Of a stretch of DNA of 45,613 nucleotides, positions 18,825 through 29,248 are shown piece by piece. The stretch spans positions 1-45,613 of the forward strand of contig JAQGIV010000080.1 in NCBI GenBank assembly GCA_028290945.1. Direction: 5' to 3'. The notes under the pieces were generated by a model that had not been told where the DNA came from, did not search any database, and saw only the letters and a program-made list of their open reading frames with translations. This stretch comes from Phenylobacterium sp. (GTDB taxonomy: Bacteria > Pseudomonadota > Alphaproteobacteria > Caulobacterales > Caulobacteraceae). The position numbers and the translations under genes are program-made. The first letter of the stretch is position 1. The number at the start of each line of letters is the position of its first letter.

Positions 18825-20081
18825 TCAGAATTCCTTGAGGTCGCGGCCGACGACCTTCTTGAGGTCGGCCTTGGACGGCGGCTTTTCGGGCGTGAAATAG
18901 CCGGCGGCCTTCTTGGCCTCCATCTCCACGCTGGCGTCGTCGGGCACTAGCCAGTCGGGGATCGGCACCCGTTCGCCGATCTCGATCCCGCCCTGCACCA
19001 GGGCGTCGTACTTCATGTTGGACATGGACACGAAGCGGTCGATCCGGCTGATGCCCAGCCAGTGGATGATGTCGGGCATCAGCTGCTGGAAGCGGGCGTC
19101 CTGCACGCCGGCGACGCATTCGGTGCGCTCGAAATAGGTGGCCGCCTGGTCGCCGCCTGGCTGGCGCTTGCGGGCGTTGTAGACCAGGAACTTGGTGACC
19201 TCGCCCAGCGCCCGGCCTTCCTTGCGGTTGTAGGCGATGAGGCCCGTGCCGCCGGCCTGCGCGGAGGCCACGCATTCCTCGATGCCGTGGGTCAGGTAGG
19301 GCCGGCAGGTGCAGATGTCGGAGCCGAAAACGTCGGAGCCGTTGCACTCGTCGTGCACCCGGCAGGTGAGCGGAACCCGCTTGTCGCCGAGCTTCGCCGG
19401 GTCGCCGAAGATGTAGAGGGTGATGCCGCCGATCGGGGGCAGGAAGACGGCCATGTCCGGGCGGGTGACCAGTTCCGGATACATGCCGCCGGTCTGTTCG
19501 AAGAGCGTGCGGCGCAGCTGGGTCTCCTCGACCTCGAAGCGCTCGGCGATGCCGGGCAGGTACCAGACCGGGTCGATGGCGGCCTTGGTGACGGCCACGT
19601 CGCCGCCCTCGTGCACCACCTCGCCGTCGACCTTCAGCCGGCCCTTGGCGATGGCGTCGTGGATCTCGGCCAGGTCGATGCGCGCCTTGGTGACGGCGAT
19701 GGTCGGGCGGATGTCGACGCCCTCGGCCAGGGCCCCGGCGAAGTCCTCGGCGACGCGGGCGCCCCAAGGATCCAGTGAGACGATCTTGTGCGCATCGCGC
19801 CATTGCGGGTGCGGACCCACCGGCACGACGGGATAGGTGTTGTGCAGCTCCGGGCGGACCAGCGGGTCCATGGCGCCGGCCGAGATGGCCAGCGCCCGAT
19901 AGACCGAATAGGCGCCGCCGTGGGCGCCGATGGCGTTGCGGTCGGCCCCGGCGTTGACCGTGGCGATGACCGGCCCGCGGTCCTTCGCCGTGGCCGCGCC
20001 CCAGTGGATCGGGAAGCGGCTCTTGGCGCCGCCGCCGGGGTGCGAGGTGAGCCGGATGTGAGACGTCCGATTGCCCGGCAT
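18825..20081 (-). CDS. GTP cyclohydrolase II-like URC1, uracil catabolism
   Basis: This 418-residue protein contains a C-terminal RibA-type GTP cyclohydrolase II fold with its zinc site: CRVHDECNGSDVFGSDICTC gives the three conserved cysteines, followed by LIAYNRKEGRALGEV and VSMSNMKYDAL. The long N-terminal region, with SLDPWGARVAEDFAGALAEG and VDIRPTIAVTKARIDLAEI, is not found in riboflavin RibA and is typical of URC1. Ring opening of a uracil nucleotide is the expected role, by homology to yeast Urc1. ATG 20081 (MPGNRTSHIRLTSHPGG) is chosen because conservation is expected from there; an upstream ATG at 20180 would add 33 unlikely residues. It heads the URC operon and diverges from the DsbA-NhaA gene. 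Confidence 0.88.
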   Translation of the reverse strand: MPGNRTSHIRLTSHPGGGAKSRFPIHWGAATAKDRGPVIATVNAGADRNAIGAHGGAYSVYRALAISAGAMDPLVRPELHNTYPVVPVGPHPQWRDAHKIVSLDPWGARVAEDFAGALAEGVDIRPTIAVTKARIDLAEIHDAIAKGRLKVDGEVVHEGGDVAVTKAAIDPVWYLPGIAERFEVEETQLRRTLFEQTGGMYPELVTRPDMAVFLPPIGGITLYIFGDPAKLGDKRVPLTCRVHDECNGSDVFGSDICTCRPYLTHGIEECVASAQAGGTGLIAYNRKEGRALGEVTKFLVYNARKRQPGGDQAATYFERTECVAGVQDARFQQLMPDIIHWLGISRIDRFVSMSNMKYDALVQGGIEIGERVPIPDWLVPDDASVEMEAKKAAGYFTPEKPPSKADLKKVVGRDLKEF

Positions 20082-20230
20082 GGGCGGGATTACCTCATCA
20101 GAATCAAGGCGGCCCCGCAGCGGTTCGCCGACACGGGGCCTCTGGGCGTGGAGCTTGCGCCGGCTTTTCCAGCTTGGCAAGCAAGCCGCCGCCGCTGATC
20201 TTTCGCGCTGGGCCTGCTATCGCTGGCGCC

Positions 20231-22111
20231 ATGAGCGAGGAAGCAGGCCAGCTCCGGCTGCTCCGCCCGGTGGATCGGGAGCGCGACCACGTGCGCGGCG
20301 GCGGCGGGCGCGGCGGCGTCACCGTGCTGATCTACGGCGACTACCTCTGCCCCTACTGCCGCCGGCTCAGGGGCGTGCTCGACCGGCTGCGGCGCGCGCT
20401 CGGCGAGCGCATGACCTATGTCTTCCGCCACTTCCCCAACGAGCATGCCCATCCGGGCGCGGAGTTCGCCGCCGAGGCCTCGGAGGCCGCCGCGCGGCAG
20501 GGCAAGTTCTGGGAGATGCACGACGGGCTCTATTCGCGCGAGCCGCCGCTGACGCGGGATCACGTGCTGGAGACCGCGCGGGCCGCTGGCCTCGACATGG
20601 ACCGCTTCCAGCGCGACATGGCCGACCCGGCGCTCGCCGGGCGGGTGGCGGAGGATGTGGCCGACGGCCGCCGCAACCAGGTGACCGCCACGCCGACCAT
20701 CTTCATCGACGGCCAGCGCTACGACGGGGCCTGGGACTTCTATTCCATGCTGGAGGCGCTGGAGCGGCCCATCGGCACGCAGGTGAAGCGCACGGCGCGG
20801 GCCTTCGCCTCCCTGCCCACCGCGGCGGGCATCGTGCTCTTGATCGCCGCGGCCGCCGCCCTGGTCTGCGCCAACACGCCGCTCGCGCCCGCCTATCAGC
20901 AGTTCGTGGACGCGCGGCTTGGGGTCGAGGCGGGCGGCGCGGCCCTGTCGCTCAGCCTCGCCTCGTGGTGCTCCGACGGGCTGCTCACCCTGTTCTTCCT
21001 GCTGGTCGGGCTGGAGATTCGCCGCGAGGTGACGGCCGGCGCCTTCGCCGACCCCAGGGCCGCCCTGCTGCCCATCGTCTGCACTATCGGCGGGGTGTTG
21101 GCGCCGGCGGCGGTCTATCTGGCGCTGAACCAGGGCCCAACCGCGCCCGGCTGGTCGGCGCCCACCTCCACGGGGATCGCCTTCGCCTTGGGGGTGCTGG
21201 CGGTGCTGGGCAGCCGCGCGCCGGTCAGCCTGAAGGTGTTCGTGGCGGCGCTGGCGGTGATCGACGACATCATCTCGATGCTGACCCTGGCGATCTTCTA
21301 TCCGCAGGACTTCCACGCCGTCTGGCTCTTGGCGGCGGCGGCTGCGGTGGCGGCGATGTTCGCGCTCAATCGCTGGCGGATCTATGCCGGCTGGCCCTAC
21401 CTCGTGGCGACCCTGGCGCTGTGGCTGGCGCTGCATGCGGCGGGCCTGAACGCGGCGCTTTCCGGCGTCATGCTGGCCGCCTTCCTGCCACGCCGGCCGG
21501 CGCCGGCGGCGGGGCCGCTGCTGGCCCAGGCGGCCACCGCGCTGTCGGCCCTGGAGCACGCCGAGACCCAGGCGCGCGCCGCGAGCGGCGAGGACCGGCC
21601 GACCCTCGAGCAGGAGCCGATCTGGGACTGGGCCAGCCGCAACCTGTCGGCCGCCAGCGCGCGCCTCCTGTCGCCCGCCGACCGGGTGGAGCGCGCCATC
21701 TCGCCCTGGGCCGCCTTCGTGGTGCTGCCGCTGTTCGCCTTCTCGGCCACCGGCGTGCCGCTGGACGTGGACCTCAGCTCGCCCGACGCGCGGCGCGTCC
21801 TGGCCGGCGTGGTGCTGGGCCTGGTGATCGGCAAGCCGGTGGGGATCGTGCTGGCGGCCCTGGCGGCGGTCGGCTCGAAGCTGGCGGTGATGCCGGAGGA
21901 CACCCGACCGCGGGCCTTCCTGGGGGCGGCGATCCTCTGCGGGGTCAGCGATCCGGTGGCGCTCCTGATGGCCGACGAAGCCTTCCCGCACGGCGACTAC
22001 GCCAATGTCGCCAAGATCGGCGTGCTGATCGGCTCGGTGATCGCCGCCCTGCTGGGCGCCGCGGTGCTGGCCACCAGCCGCCCGGCGGTGACCGACGCGG
22101 AAGAGGGCTAG
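20231..22111 (+). CDS. nhaA: DsbA-like/NhaA Na+/H+ antiporter fusion
   Basis: This 626-residue protein joins an N-terminal thioredoxin-fold domain to an NhaA antiporter. The DsbA part (about 20-185) has YGDYLCPYCRR (Cys40, Cys43) and the cis-proline loop TATPTIFIDG. It is related to DSBA/FrnE proteins and has no signal peptide, so it is probably cytoplasmic. The NhaA part (about 200-615) has LLTLFFLLVGLEIRREVTAG, the paired aspartates Asp345-Asp346 in LAVIDDIISML, and VIGKPVGI. The position matching E. coli Asp133 (ATDIAFALG) is Gly315 here (STGIAFALG), and the last helices read GVSDPVALLMADEAF rather than the usual GIGFTMSIFIA. It may therefore belong to a divergent subfamily. ATG 20231 starts the conserved part. 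Confidence 0.9.
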   Translation: MSEEAGQLRLLRPVDRERDHVRGGGGRGGVTVLIYGDYLCPYCRRLRGVLDRLRRALGERMTYVFRHFPNEHAHPGAEFAAEASEAAARQGKFWEMHDGLYSREPPLTRDHVLETARAAGLDMDRFQRDMADPALAGRVAEDVADGRRNQVTATPTIFIDGQRYDGAWDFYSMLEALERPIGTQVKRTARAFASLPTAAGIVLLIAAAAALVCANTPLAPAYQQFVDARLGVEAGGAALSLSLASWCSDGLLTLFFLLVGLEIRREVTAGAFADPRAALLPIVCTIGGVLAPAAVYLALNQGPTAPGWSAPTSTGIAFALGVLAVLGSRAPVSLKVFVAALAVIDDIISMLTLAIFYPQDFHAVWLLAAAAAVAAMFALNRWRIYAGWPYLVATLALWLALHAAGLNAALSGVMLAAFLPRRPAPAAGPLLAQAATALSALEHAETQARAASGEDRPTLEQEPIWDWASRNLSAASARLLSPADRVERAISPWAAFVVLPLFAFSATGVPLDVDLSSPDARRVLAGVVLGLVIGKPVGIVLAALAAVGSKLAVMPEDTRPRAFLGAAILCGVSDPVALLMADEAFPHGDYANVAKIGVLIGSVIAALLGAAVLATSRPAVTDAEEG

Positions 22112-24330
22112 ATGCCGATCGCCGCCTTCACCCGCTCGGGGCTGAGCGGCAGGTCCCGCAGGCGCACGCCGGTGGCGTCGGCGACGGCGTTGGCCAGCGC
22201 CGCGCCGGCCGGGCCCTGGGCGGCTTCGCCAGCGCCGAGGAATGGAGTCCCGGGGCGGTTCAGCACATGCACCTGCACGGAACCCGGGACGTCCCGGAAG
22301 CGCGCCACCGGATAGGCGCTCCAGTCGAAGCTGGTGCGGTGGTCGGCGTCGAAGGTCACGGCCTCCAGCCCGCTCCAGGACAGCGCCTGGACGATGCCGC
22401 CCTCGATCTGGTTCTTCAGCCCGTCGGGATTGACCACGTCGCCGGCGTCGATGGCCGAAACCACCCGGCGGACACTGACCTGGCCGGTCTCGTGCTCGAC
22501 TTCCACCTCCAGGGCCACGGCGCAGTAAGAGGCGAGATTCTTGTAGCGGGCGAAGGCGAAGCCGGTCCCGCGCCGGCCGTCGCTCAGCCGCCGGCTGGCC
22601 CAGCCGAACTGCTCGGCGCACAGCGCGATCACCGCCTTGGCCCGCTCGTCGGTGAGGTGCGCCAGGCGGAAAGCCACCGGGTCGGCGCCGGCCGCCTTGG
22701 CGCATTCGTCCATGAAGCTCTCGATGGCGAAGACGTTGAGGTGGGCCCCCAGCGAGCGCAGGGCCGAGGCGCGCAGCGGCGCCTTTTCGATGAAGTGCGA
22801 GACCGCGCGGGCCTGCGGGAAGGCGTAGATGGCGACGCCGTTGCGGTCGCCGCCGCCCTCCGGCATCGGGATGGGACGCGGGATCTGCGGCGCGAACGGC
22901 GGGTCGACCTCGAGGCCGGCCAACAGGCCGCCGGCGGTGACCGGGCGGCCGTTGTGGCTGTGGCTCCAGACCTCGAAGCGCCAGCTGGCGATGTGGCCGG
23001 CGGCGTCGAGGCTGGCCCGGATCTGCGCCGCCTGGGTGCAGCCCAGCGGCTCCCAGCCGTGCTCCTGCTCGCGCATCCATTGCAGGCGGATCGGCCGGCC
23101 GGGCAGCGCCATGGCCGCCAGCGCCGCGTCGCCGGCCACGTCGTCGGCGCCGTTGTGGCCGTAGCAGCCGGCGCCCTCCATGTGGATGCAGCGCACCTTG
23201 TCGGACGCCAGCTTGACCAGCTGGGCGATGGCGCCGCGCAGGGGAAAGACGCCCTGGGTGTGGGTCCAGACGGTGAGCTGGCCGTCCTGGAAGTGGGCGA
23301 CCGCGCAGGAGGGGCCGATGGCGCCGTGCATCAGCCAGGGGCGGCTGTAGCGGGCCTGGACGGTGCGGACGCCGGCCGCGGCGCCGGCGCCGACATCCTG
23401 GATCACCTCGTCCTGCGAGGGGCCGTTCAGCGAGGCCAGCGGGTCGCCGGCCGGCAGCGGCGGTCCGGGGCGGCGCCAACCCGCCTGCTGCAGGCGCTGC
23501 AGGGCCTGGACCGCGGTCCATTCCCGCTCGGCGACGACGGCGGCGAAGCGGCCGTTGCGGACCAGCTTGACGACGCCGGGCATGGCCAGGGCGGCGGCCT
23601 CATCGAGGGCCTTCAGCTCGGTCCCGACGCTGGGCCCGCGCACCACGCGGGCGTGCAGCATGCCGGGCAGGCGCAGGTCGTGGACGTAGGCGACGCCGCC
23701 GGTGAGCTTGGCCGGGATATCCACCCGCGGCAGGTCGTGGCCGAGGGTGCGCCGCGCGCCCAGCGGCCGGTGCGGCGCGTCGGCCCGCGCCGCCACGTGC
23801 AGCGACAGGCCGGCGGCGAGGTCGGCGTAGCGGACGGTTCGGCCATCGGGCGCCTTGAAGCCGCCATCGCCGGTGGTGGCGAGCGCGTCGGGCGCGACGC
23901 CGAGCTTCTGAGCGGCGGCCTCGGCCAGCAGCATGCGCACGTTGGCGGCTGCATTGAGGATCGCCGCGCCGCTGTCCTGCATCGAATGGCTGCCGGCGGT
24001 GATCCCTTCGTTGGGCGTGCGGCCGGTGTCGGCGGTGACCAGGCGAATGGCGGCGGGCGCGACGTCCAGATCCTCGGCGGCCACCTGGATCAGCGCCGTC
24101 TTGATGCCCTGCCCCAACTCGGCCTTGCCGGTGAAGACGGTGATGCCGTCCGCGTCGACACGGATCCAGGCGTCGAGCATCGGGGTGGTCTTCAGGCTGC
24201 CCGGCAGGCCGGGCGCCACCGGCTTCGGCGCGGCGCCGCCCTCCTGCGCCAGGGCGCGGGGGCCGAGCGAGAAGGCGACCACCAGGGCGCCCGCGCCCAG
24301 CACCCCACGCCGGGAGAGGGTCTCGCTCAT
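22108..24330 (-). CDS. Molybdenum-binding subunit of aldehyde dehydrogenase (IorB/xanthine oxidase family)
   Basis: This 740-residue catalytic subunit binds molybdenum cofactor. It starts with a twin-arginine-like signal (SRRGVLGAGALVVAFSLG), so export through Tat is likely. Hallmarks are VDADGITVFTGKAELGQGIKT, GITAGSHSMQDSGAAI, LRLPGMLHARVVRGPSVG, and the GxGE active-site loop TPFLGAGEAAQGPAGAALANA, which holds the catalytic glutamate. With the 2Fe-2S and cytochrome c subunits it resembles membrane-bound aldehyde dehydrogenase or isoquinoline 1-oxidoreductase; the actual substrate cannot be read from sequence. The ATG overlaps the small-subunit stop by 4 nt, and the 3' end overlaps the convergent nhaA stop by 4 nt. 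Confidence 0.93.
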   Translation of the reverse strand: MSETLSRRGVLGAGALVVAFSLGPRALAQEGGAAPKPVAPGLPGSLKTTPMLDAWIRVDADGITVFTGKAELGQGIKTALIQVAAEDLDVAPAAIRLVTADTGRTPNEGITAGSHSMQDSGAAILNAAANVRMLLAEAAAQKLGVAPDALATTGDGGFKAPDGRTVRYADLAAGLSLHVAARADAPHRPLGARRTLGHDLPRVDIPAKLTGGVAYVHDLRLPGMLHARVVRGPSVGTELKALDEAAALAMPGVVKLVRNGRFAAVVAEREWTAVQALQRLQQAGWRRPGPPLPAGDPLASLNGPSQDEVIQDVGAGAAAGVRTVQARYSRPWLMHGAIGPSCAVAHFQDGQLTVWTHTQGVFPLRGAIAQLVKLASDKVRCIHMEGAGCYGHNGADDVAGDAALAAMALPGRPIRLQWMREQEHGWEPLGCTQAAQIRASLDAAGHIASWRFEVWSHSHNGRPVTAGGLLAGLEVDPPFAPQIPRPIPMPEGGGDRNGVAIYAFPQARAVSHFIEKAPLRASALRSLGAHLNVFAIESFMDECAKAAGADPVAFRLAHLTDERAKAVIALCAEQFGWASRRLSDGRRGTGFAFARYKNLASYCAVALEVEVEHETGQVSVRRVVSAIDAGDVVNPDGLKNQIEGGIVQALSWSGLEAVTFDADHRTSFDWSAYPVARFRDVPGSVQVHVLNRPGTPFLGAGEAAQGPAGAALANAVADATGVRLRDLPLSPERVKAAIGI

Positions 24331-24806
24331 GCCGCCTCCATCTTTCCGTCTGGCGGCAGGCCGGCGGCGCGGCGGATGGCGCGCAGGATGCGCATGTGGG
24401 TCCCGCAGCGGCAGAGGTTGGGCTGCATGTGCGCGCGGATCTGCGCCTCGCTGGGCCGCGGGTTGGCGTCGAGCAGGGCCTGGGCGCGCATGATCATGCC
24501 GGCGATGCAGTAGCCGCACTGCGCCGCCTGTTCGGTCTCGAAGGCCCTCTGCAGGACGCCCGGCTTTTCGACCGTCCCGAGCCCTTCGACCGTACGCACG
24601 TGGCGCCCCGCAGCCGCCGACACGGGAAGAAGACAGGAATAGGCCGCCTGGCCGTCCACCTGCACGGTGCAGGCGCCGCACTGCCCCAGCCCGCAGCCGA
24701 ACTTCGCGCCGTTCAACTGCAGGTCGTTCCTGAGCACATAGAGCAGGGGCGTCTCCGGCGGGACGTCGAGGCTGTGGTCGCGGCCGTTGACGTTGAGAAC
24801 GATCAC
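24327..24806 (-). CDS. 2Fe-2S subunit of aldehyde dehydrogenase (IorA family)
   Basis: This 159-residue iron-sulfur subunit transfers electrons from the molybdenum site to the cytochrome c subunit. The N-terminal plant-ferredoxin-type cluster uses the cysteines of KFGCGLGQCGACTVQVDG and SCLLP. The C-terminal helical domain holds the second cluster through QCGYCIAGMIM and LCRCGTHMRI. No flavin domain is present, as expected for three-subunit, cytochrome-linked dehydrogenases. It overlaps both neighbours by 4 nt, indicating a single translation-coupled operon. It has no signal peptide and should be co-exported with the Tat-dependent large subunit. Confidence 0.95.
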   Translation of the reverse strand: MIVLNVNGRDHSLDVPPETPLLYVLRNDLQLNGAKFGCGLGQCGACTVQVDGQAAYSCLLPVSAAAGRHVRTVEGLGTVEKPGVLQRAFETEQAAQCGYCIAGMIMRAQALLDANPRPSEAQIRAHMQPNLCRCGTHMRILRAIRRAAGLPPDGKMEAA

Positions 24807-26068
24807 GAGGCCCCCTGCTTGCGCGCCTCGGCGACGGCGGCGGTGAGGTTAGACCAGGGCGGGCGGTCGCTGTAGCGGGCGCGGACGTAGGCCGCGATCT
24901 CCGCCACCTGGGCGTCGGTCAGGCTGGAGCCGAACGCCGGCATGTAGGGCCCCGCGCCGCCCAGCGGCGGCTGCAGCCCCTGCAGCACGATCTGGATGGT
25001 GTCGCGCGGATCGGCCTCGTGCAGCGGGGTGCCGAGCGGCAGCGGCGGGCGGCCCTGCAGCATCATCGGCGCGCCGGGCTCGTGGCAGCTGGCGCAGGCT
25101 CCGGCGTAGAGGCTCGCGCCTTGCGGATGGGCGCTCGCTGCGGCCGCCGCGCGGTCGACCAAGGCCGTCTGGCCCCGCCCGGCCGGCGAGGGCTTCATCA
25201 GCTCGGCCAGATAGACCGCCATGGCGCGCCGGTCGGCGTCGGGGGCCTTGGCGAGCTCGCGGATCACGGTCCCCATGGGCCCGGCGGCGGCGGCGTGGTC
25301 GCGGTCGAGGCCGGTCTTGAAGTAGCGCTCCAGCCGCTCCGGCGTCCACGGCACGGAGGCCGGCGTCAGCGCATTGAGCGGCGGGGCGTACCAACCCTCC
25401 TGATAACCGCCGTCCAGCGCCTGCCTTGTCTGCTCCGCGCCCAGGGCGTTGTGCGGCGTGTGGCAGGCGCCGCAGTGGCCGAGGCTCTCGACCAGATAGG
25501 CGCCGCGCGCCCGCGGGTCGTTGGGGTCCGGCGCGGCGGGCGGTCCGGGATGGAAGAACAGCGCCTTCCAGACGGCGATCACGCCGCGGATATTGGCCGG
25601 CGGGATCAGCCGGTTCGCGGGCGCGGTCCGGGCCACCGGCCGCCGGGTCATCAGGAAGGCGTAGAGGGCGCTGAGGTCCCGGTCGTCGGCATAGGCGAAG
25701 TGGTCGTAGGGGAAGGCCGGATAGAGGTGCGCCCCGTCGGCCCGGACGCCGCGGCGCATGGCGCGGACGAAGGCGTCCTTGCTATAGCGGCCGAGCCCGG
25801 TCTGCGCATCGGGGGTGATGTTGGTGGTGTAGAGCGTGCCGAACGGGGTCTTCAGGGGGAGACCGCCGGCATAGGCGACGCCGCCGTCGGCGGTGTGGCA
25901 GCCCTGGCAATCGCCGAGCTTGGCCAAGGCGAAGCCCTGCGCGACCTCAGCCCGGTCGAAGCTCTGCGGCGGCGGCGGCGGCAACTTCGGTCCGCCGGCA
26001 CAGGCGCTGGCCAGCAGGATCAGGGTCCCTGCGGCGCAGAGCGCGCGGATCAGGCCGGCCGATGTCAT
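24803..26068 (-). CDS. Triheme cytochrome c lipoprotein of aldehyde dehydrogenase
   Basis: This roughly 421-residue cytochrome should accept electrons from the iron-sulfur subunit and pass them to the respiratory chain. It has three CXXCH heme-attachment motifs, GDCQGCHTADGG, GHCGACHTPHN and GACASCHEPG, each in its own cytochrome c domain with a later methionine ligand. The N terminus MTSAGLIRALCAAGTLILLASA followed by CAGG is a lipoprotein signal, so it is probably lipid-anchored on the periplasmic face. No convincing ribosome-binding site precedes ATG 26068, and the frame stays open upstream, so the start is not certain. It is the first gene of the operon. Confidence 0.9.
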   Translation of the reverse strand: MTSAGLIRALCAAGTLILLASACAGGPKLPPPPPQSFDRAEVAQGFALAKLGDCQGCHTADGGVAYAGGLPLKTPFGTLYTTNITPDAQTGLGRYSKDAFVRAMRRGVRADGAHLYPAFPYDHFAYADDRDLSALYAFLMTRRPVARTAPANRLIPPANIRGVIAVWKALFFHPGPPAAPDPNDPRARGAYLVESLGHCGACHTPHNALGAEQTRQALDGGYQEGWYAPPLNALTPASVPWTPERLERYFKTGLDRDHAAAAGPMGTVIRELAKAPDADRRAMAVYLAELMKPSPAGRGQTALVDRAAAAASAHPQGASLYAGACASCHEPGAPMMLQGRPPLPLGTPLHEADPRDTIQIVLQGLQPPLGGAGPYMPAFGSSLTDAQVAEIAAYVRARYSDRPPWSNLTAAVAEARKQGAS

Positions 26069-26229
26069 GGGAAGTCCGGGAGGAAGCGTCACCGTCACAA
26101 CGAACGAGCGGCGCCGAAAGTTCTCAGGCCGCGGGCCCCGCGCTTTATCTGAGCTGGACCGCCGATTGCGCGCCGCGCGCACGGGGCCATAGTGGCGGTC
26201 AGCCGGCTGCTCGGCGGGGGGATACGTGA

Positions 26230-26730
26230 ATGCGGACCAAGGCTCTGGCGCTGATCGCCATTCTTCTGGGGGCCGCGGCCGCGGCGCCGGCATGCGCCGG
26301 ACCGGCCGCCAAGCACAGCGCGCTGGAAGGCGCGTGGACGGTGATCGAGGTCCGGCCCCCCGGCGCCGCGCCGGAGACCCACCCGCAACCGAGCCTCTAC
26401 ATTTTCACCGGCAACCACTATGCGATCCTGAGGGTCACGTCGCGCCAGCCGCGGGTCGCCTTGGATCTCAAGAGCGCCACGGCCGAGCAGCTGCTTGCGG
26501 TCTACAGCGACGACGGCTTTATCGCGAACGCGGGCACCTACGAGACCAAGGCGGGGACCTTGACGACGCATTCGTCGGTCGCCAAGAACCCCGGCCGGAT
26601 GAAGCCCGGGGCATTCGTCGCATTCCGCTACCGCATCGACCACGGCACGCTGACCCTGACCGAGACGGGCTATGACGACGAGGGCGCCATTCCCGCGGGC
26701 GTGACCCGACGCCTCAAGCGGTTGGAGTAG
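26230..26730 (+). CDS. Secreted lipocalin-like domain protein
   Basis: This 166-residue protein of unknown ligand has an N-terminal signal peptide (MRTKALALIAILLGAAAAAP, ACAG). It is followed by a beta-rich lipocalin-like domain: LEGAWTVIEVRPPG, SLYIFTGNHYAILRV, FIANAGTYETKAGTLTTHSSVAKNPG, and FRYRIDHGTLTLTETGYDDEG. The W-x-V start, GTY and final LTLT strands are common to small secreted lipocalin-like proteins that take part in stress or envelope functions, but no function can be assigned. It is monocistronic, between two minus-strand genes. Confidence 0.8.
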   Translation: MRTKALALIAILLGAAAAAPACAGPAAKHSALEGAWTVIEVRPPGAAPETHPQPSLYIFTGNHYAILRVTSRQPRVALDLKSATAEQLLAVYSDDGFIANAGTYETKAGTLTTHSSVAKNPGRMKPGAFVAFRYRIDHGTLTLTETGYDDEGAIPAGVTRRLKRLE

Positions 26731-26775
26731 TCCAGCCTTCGCCGTCCCGGAGCCGCTGGCGCTCGCACGAACGCC

Positions 26776-28830
<2,055 letters not shown>

Positions 28831-28919
28831 CCTGCGCCTTAAGGACTTCCCCCAACGGACGAGCGTCCGCAGCGGCTTCCATTAAGCCTTATCTATTGAC
28901 GAGCGATGGATGGCGCCAG

Positions 28920-29171
28920 CTAGGCGTCGCAGGTGCGGACGGTGTGGGCCACGTGGAAGTCGCCGGAGACCGACAGGACGATCCAGTCGCCGCTGTGCGC
29001 CACCACCGGGCCCACCGGCGTCAGCACCTGCACGGCGGCCGCCTCGGCCATGGCGCGGCCGTCCTCGCCCAGCCACATCCACAGGGTCTGCCAGTTTCGC
29101 GAATCGCCGGGCGGCGGCACCCGCAGGGCCGCGCCGTGATCGAATCGCAGATCGGGAGCTCTGGCGCGCAT
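28920..29171 (-). CDS. Small hypothetical protein
   Basis: This 83-residue open frame has a plausible AAGG ribosome-binding site 4 nt before ATG 29171 and good codon use for this genome. The sequence contains PPGDSRNWQTLWMWLGEDGR and a C-terminal VVAHSGDWIVLSVSGDFHVAH, the latter resembling the short GDWIV modules found in small phage-related or hypothetical proteins. No membrane segment or signal peptide is seen. Function is unknown. It is flanked by nadE upstream of its end and a proline-rich membrane protein on the same strand. Confidence 0.55.
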   Translation of the reverse strand: MRARAPDLRFDHGAALRVPPPGDSRNWQTLWMWLGEDGRAMAEAAAVQVLTPVGPVVAHSGDWIVLSVSGDFHVAHTVRTCDA

Positions 29172-29248
29172 GTGACCTTGGGGAACCAGCCTGTGGACCA
29201 GGCCGAGTTCGGCGGTGACTCGGTCACCAAGAGCTTAACCGGCCAAAA

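Noticed and set aside
18825..20081. Annotation as riboflavin GTP cyclohydrolase II (ribA)
   Set aside because: The extended N-terminal region and the adjacent DUF1688 and upp genes point to URC1 rather than riboflavin synthesis.
20090..23521. A minus-strand open frame of over 1100 codons across nhaA and the MoCo subunit
   Set aside because: It is Arg/Pro/Gly-rich with no domain and is explained by third-position GC. The real genes on these coordinates have clear motifs.
20071..24513. A plus-strand open frame of 1480 codons
   Set aside because: It overlaps two well-supported genes in other frames and translates to low-complexity sequence.
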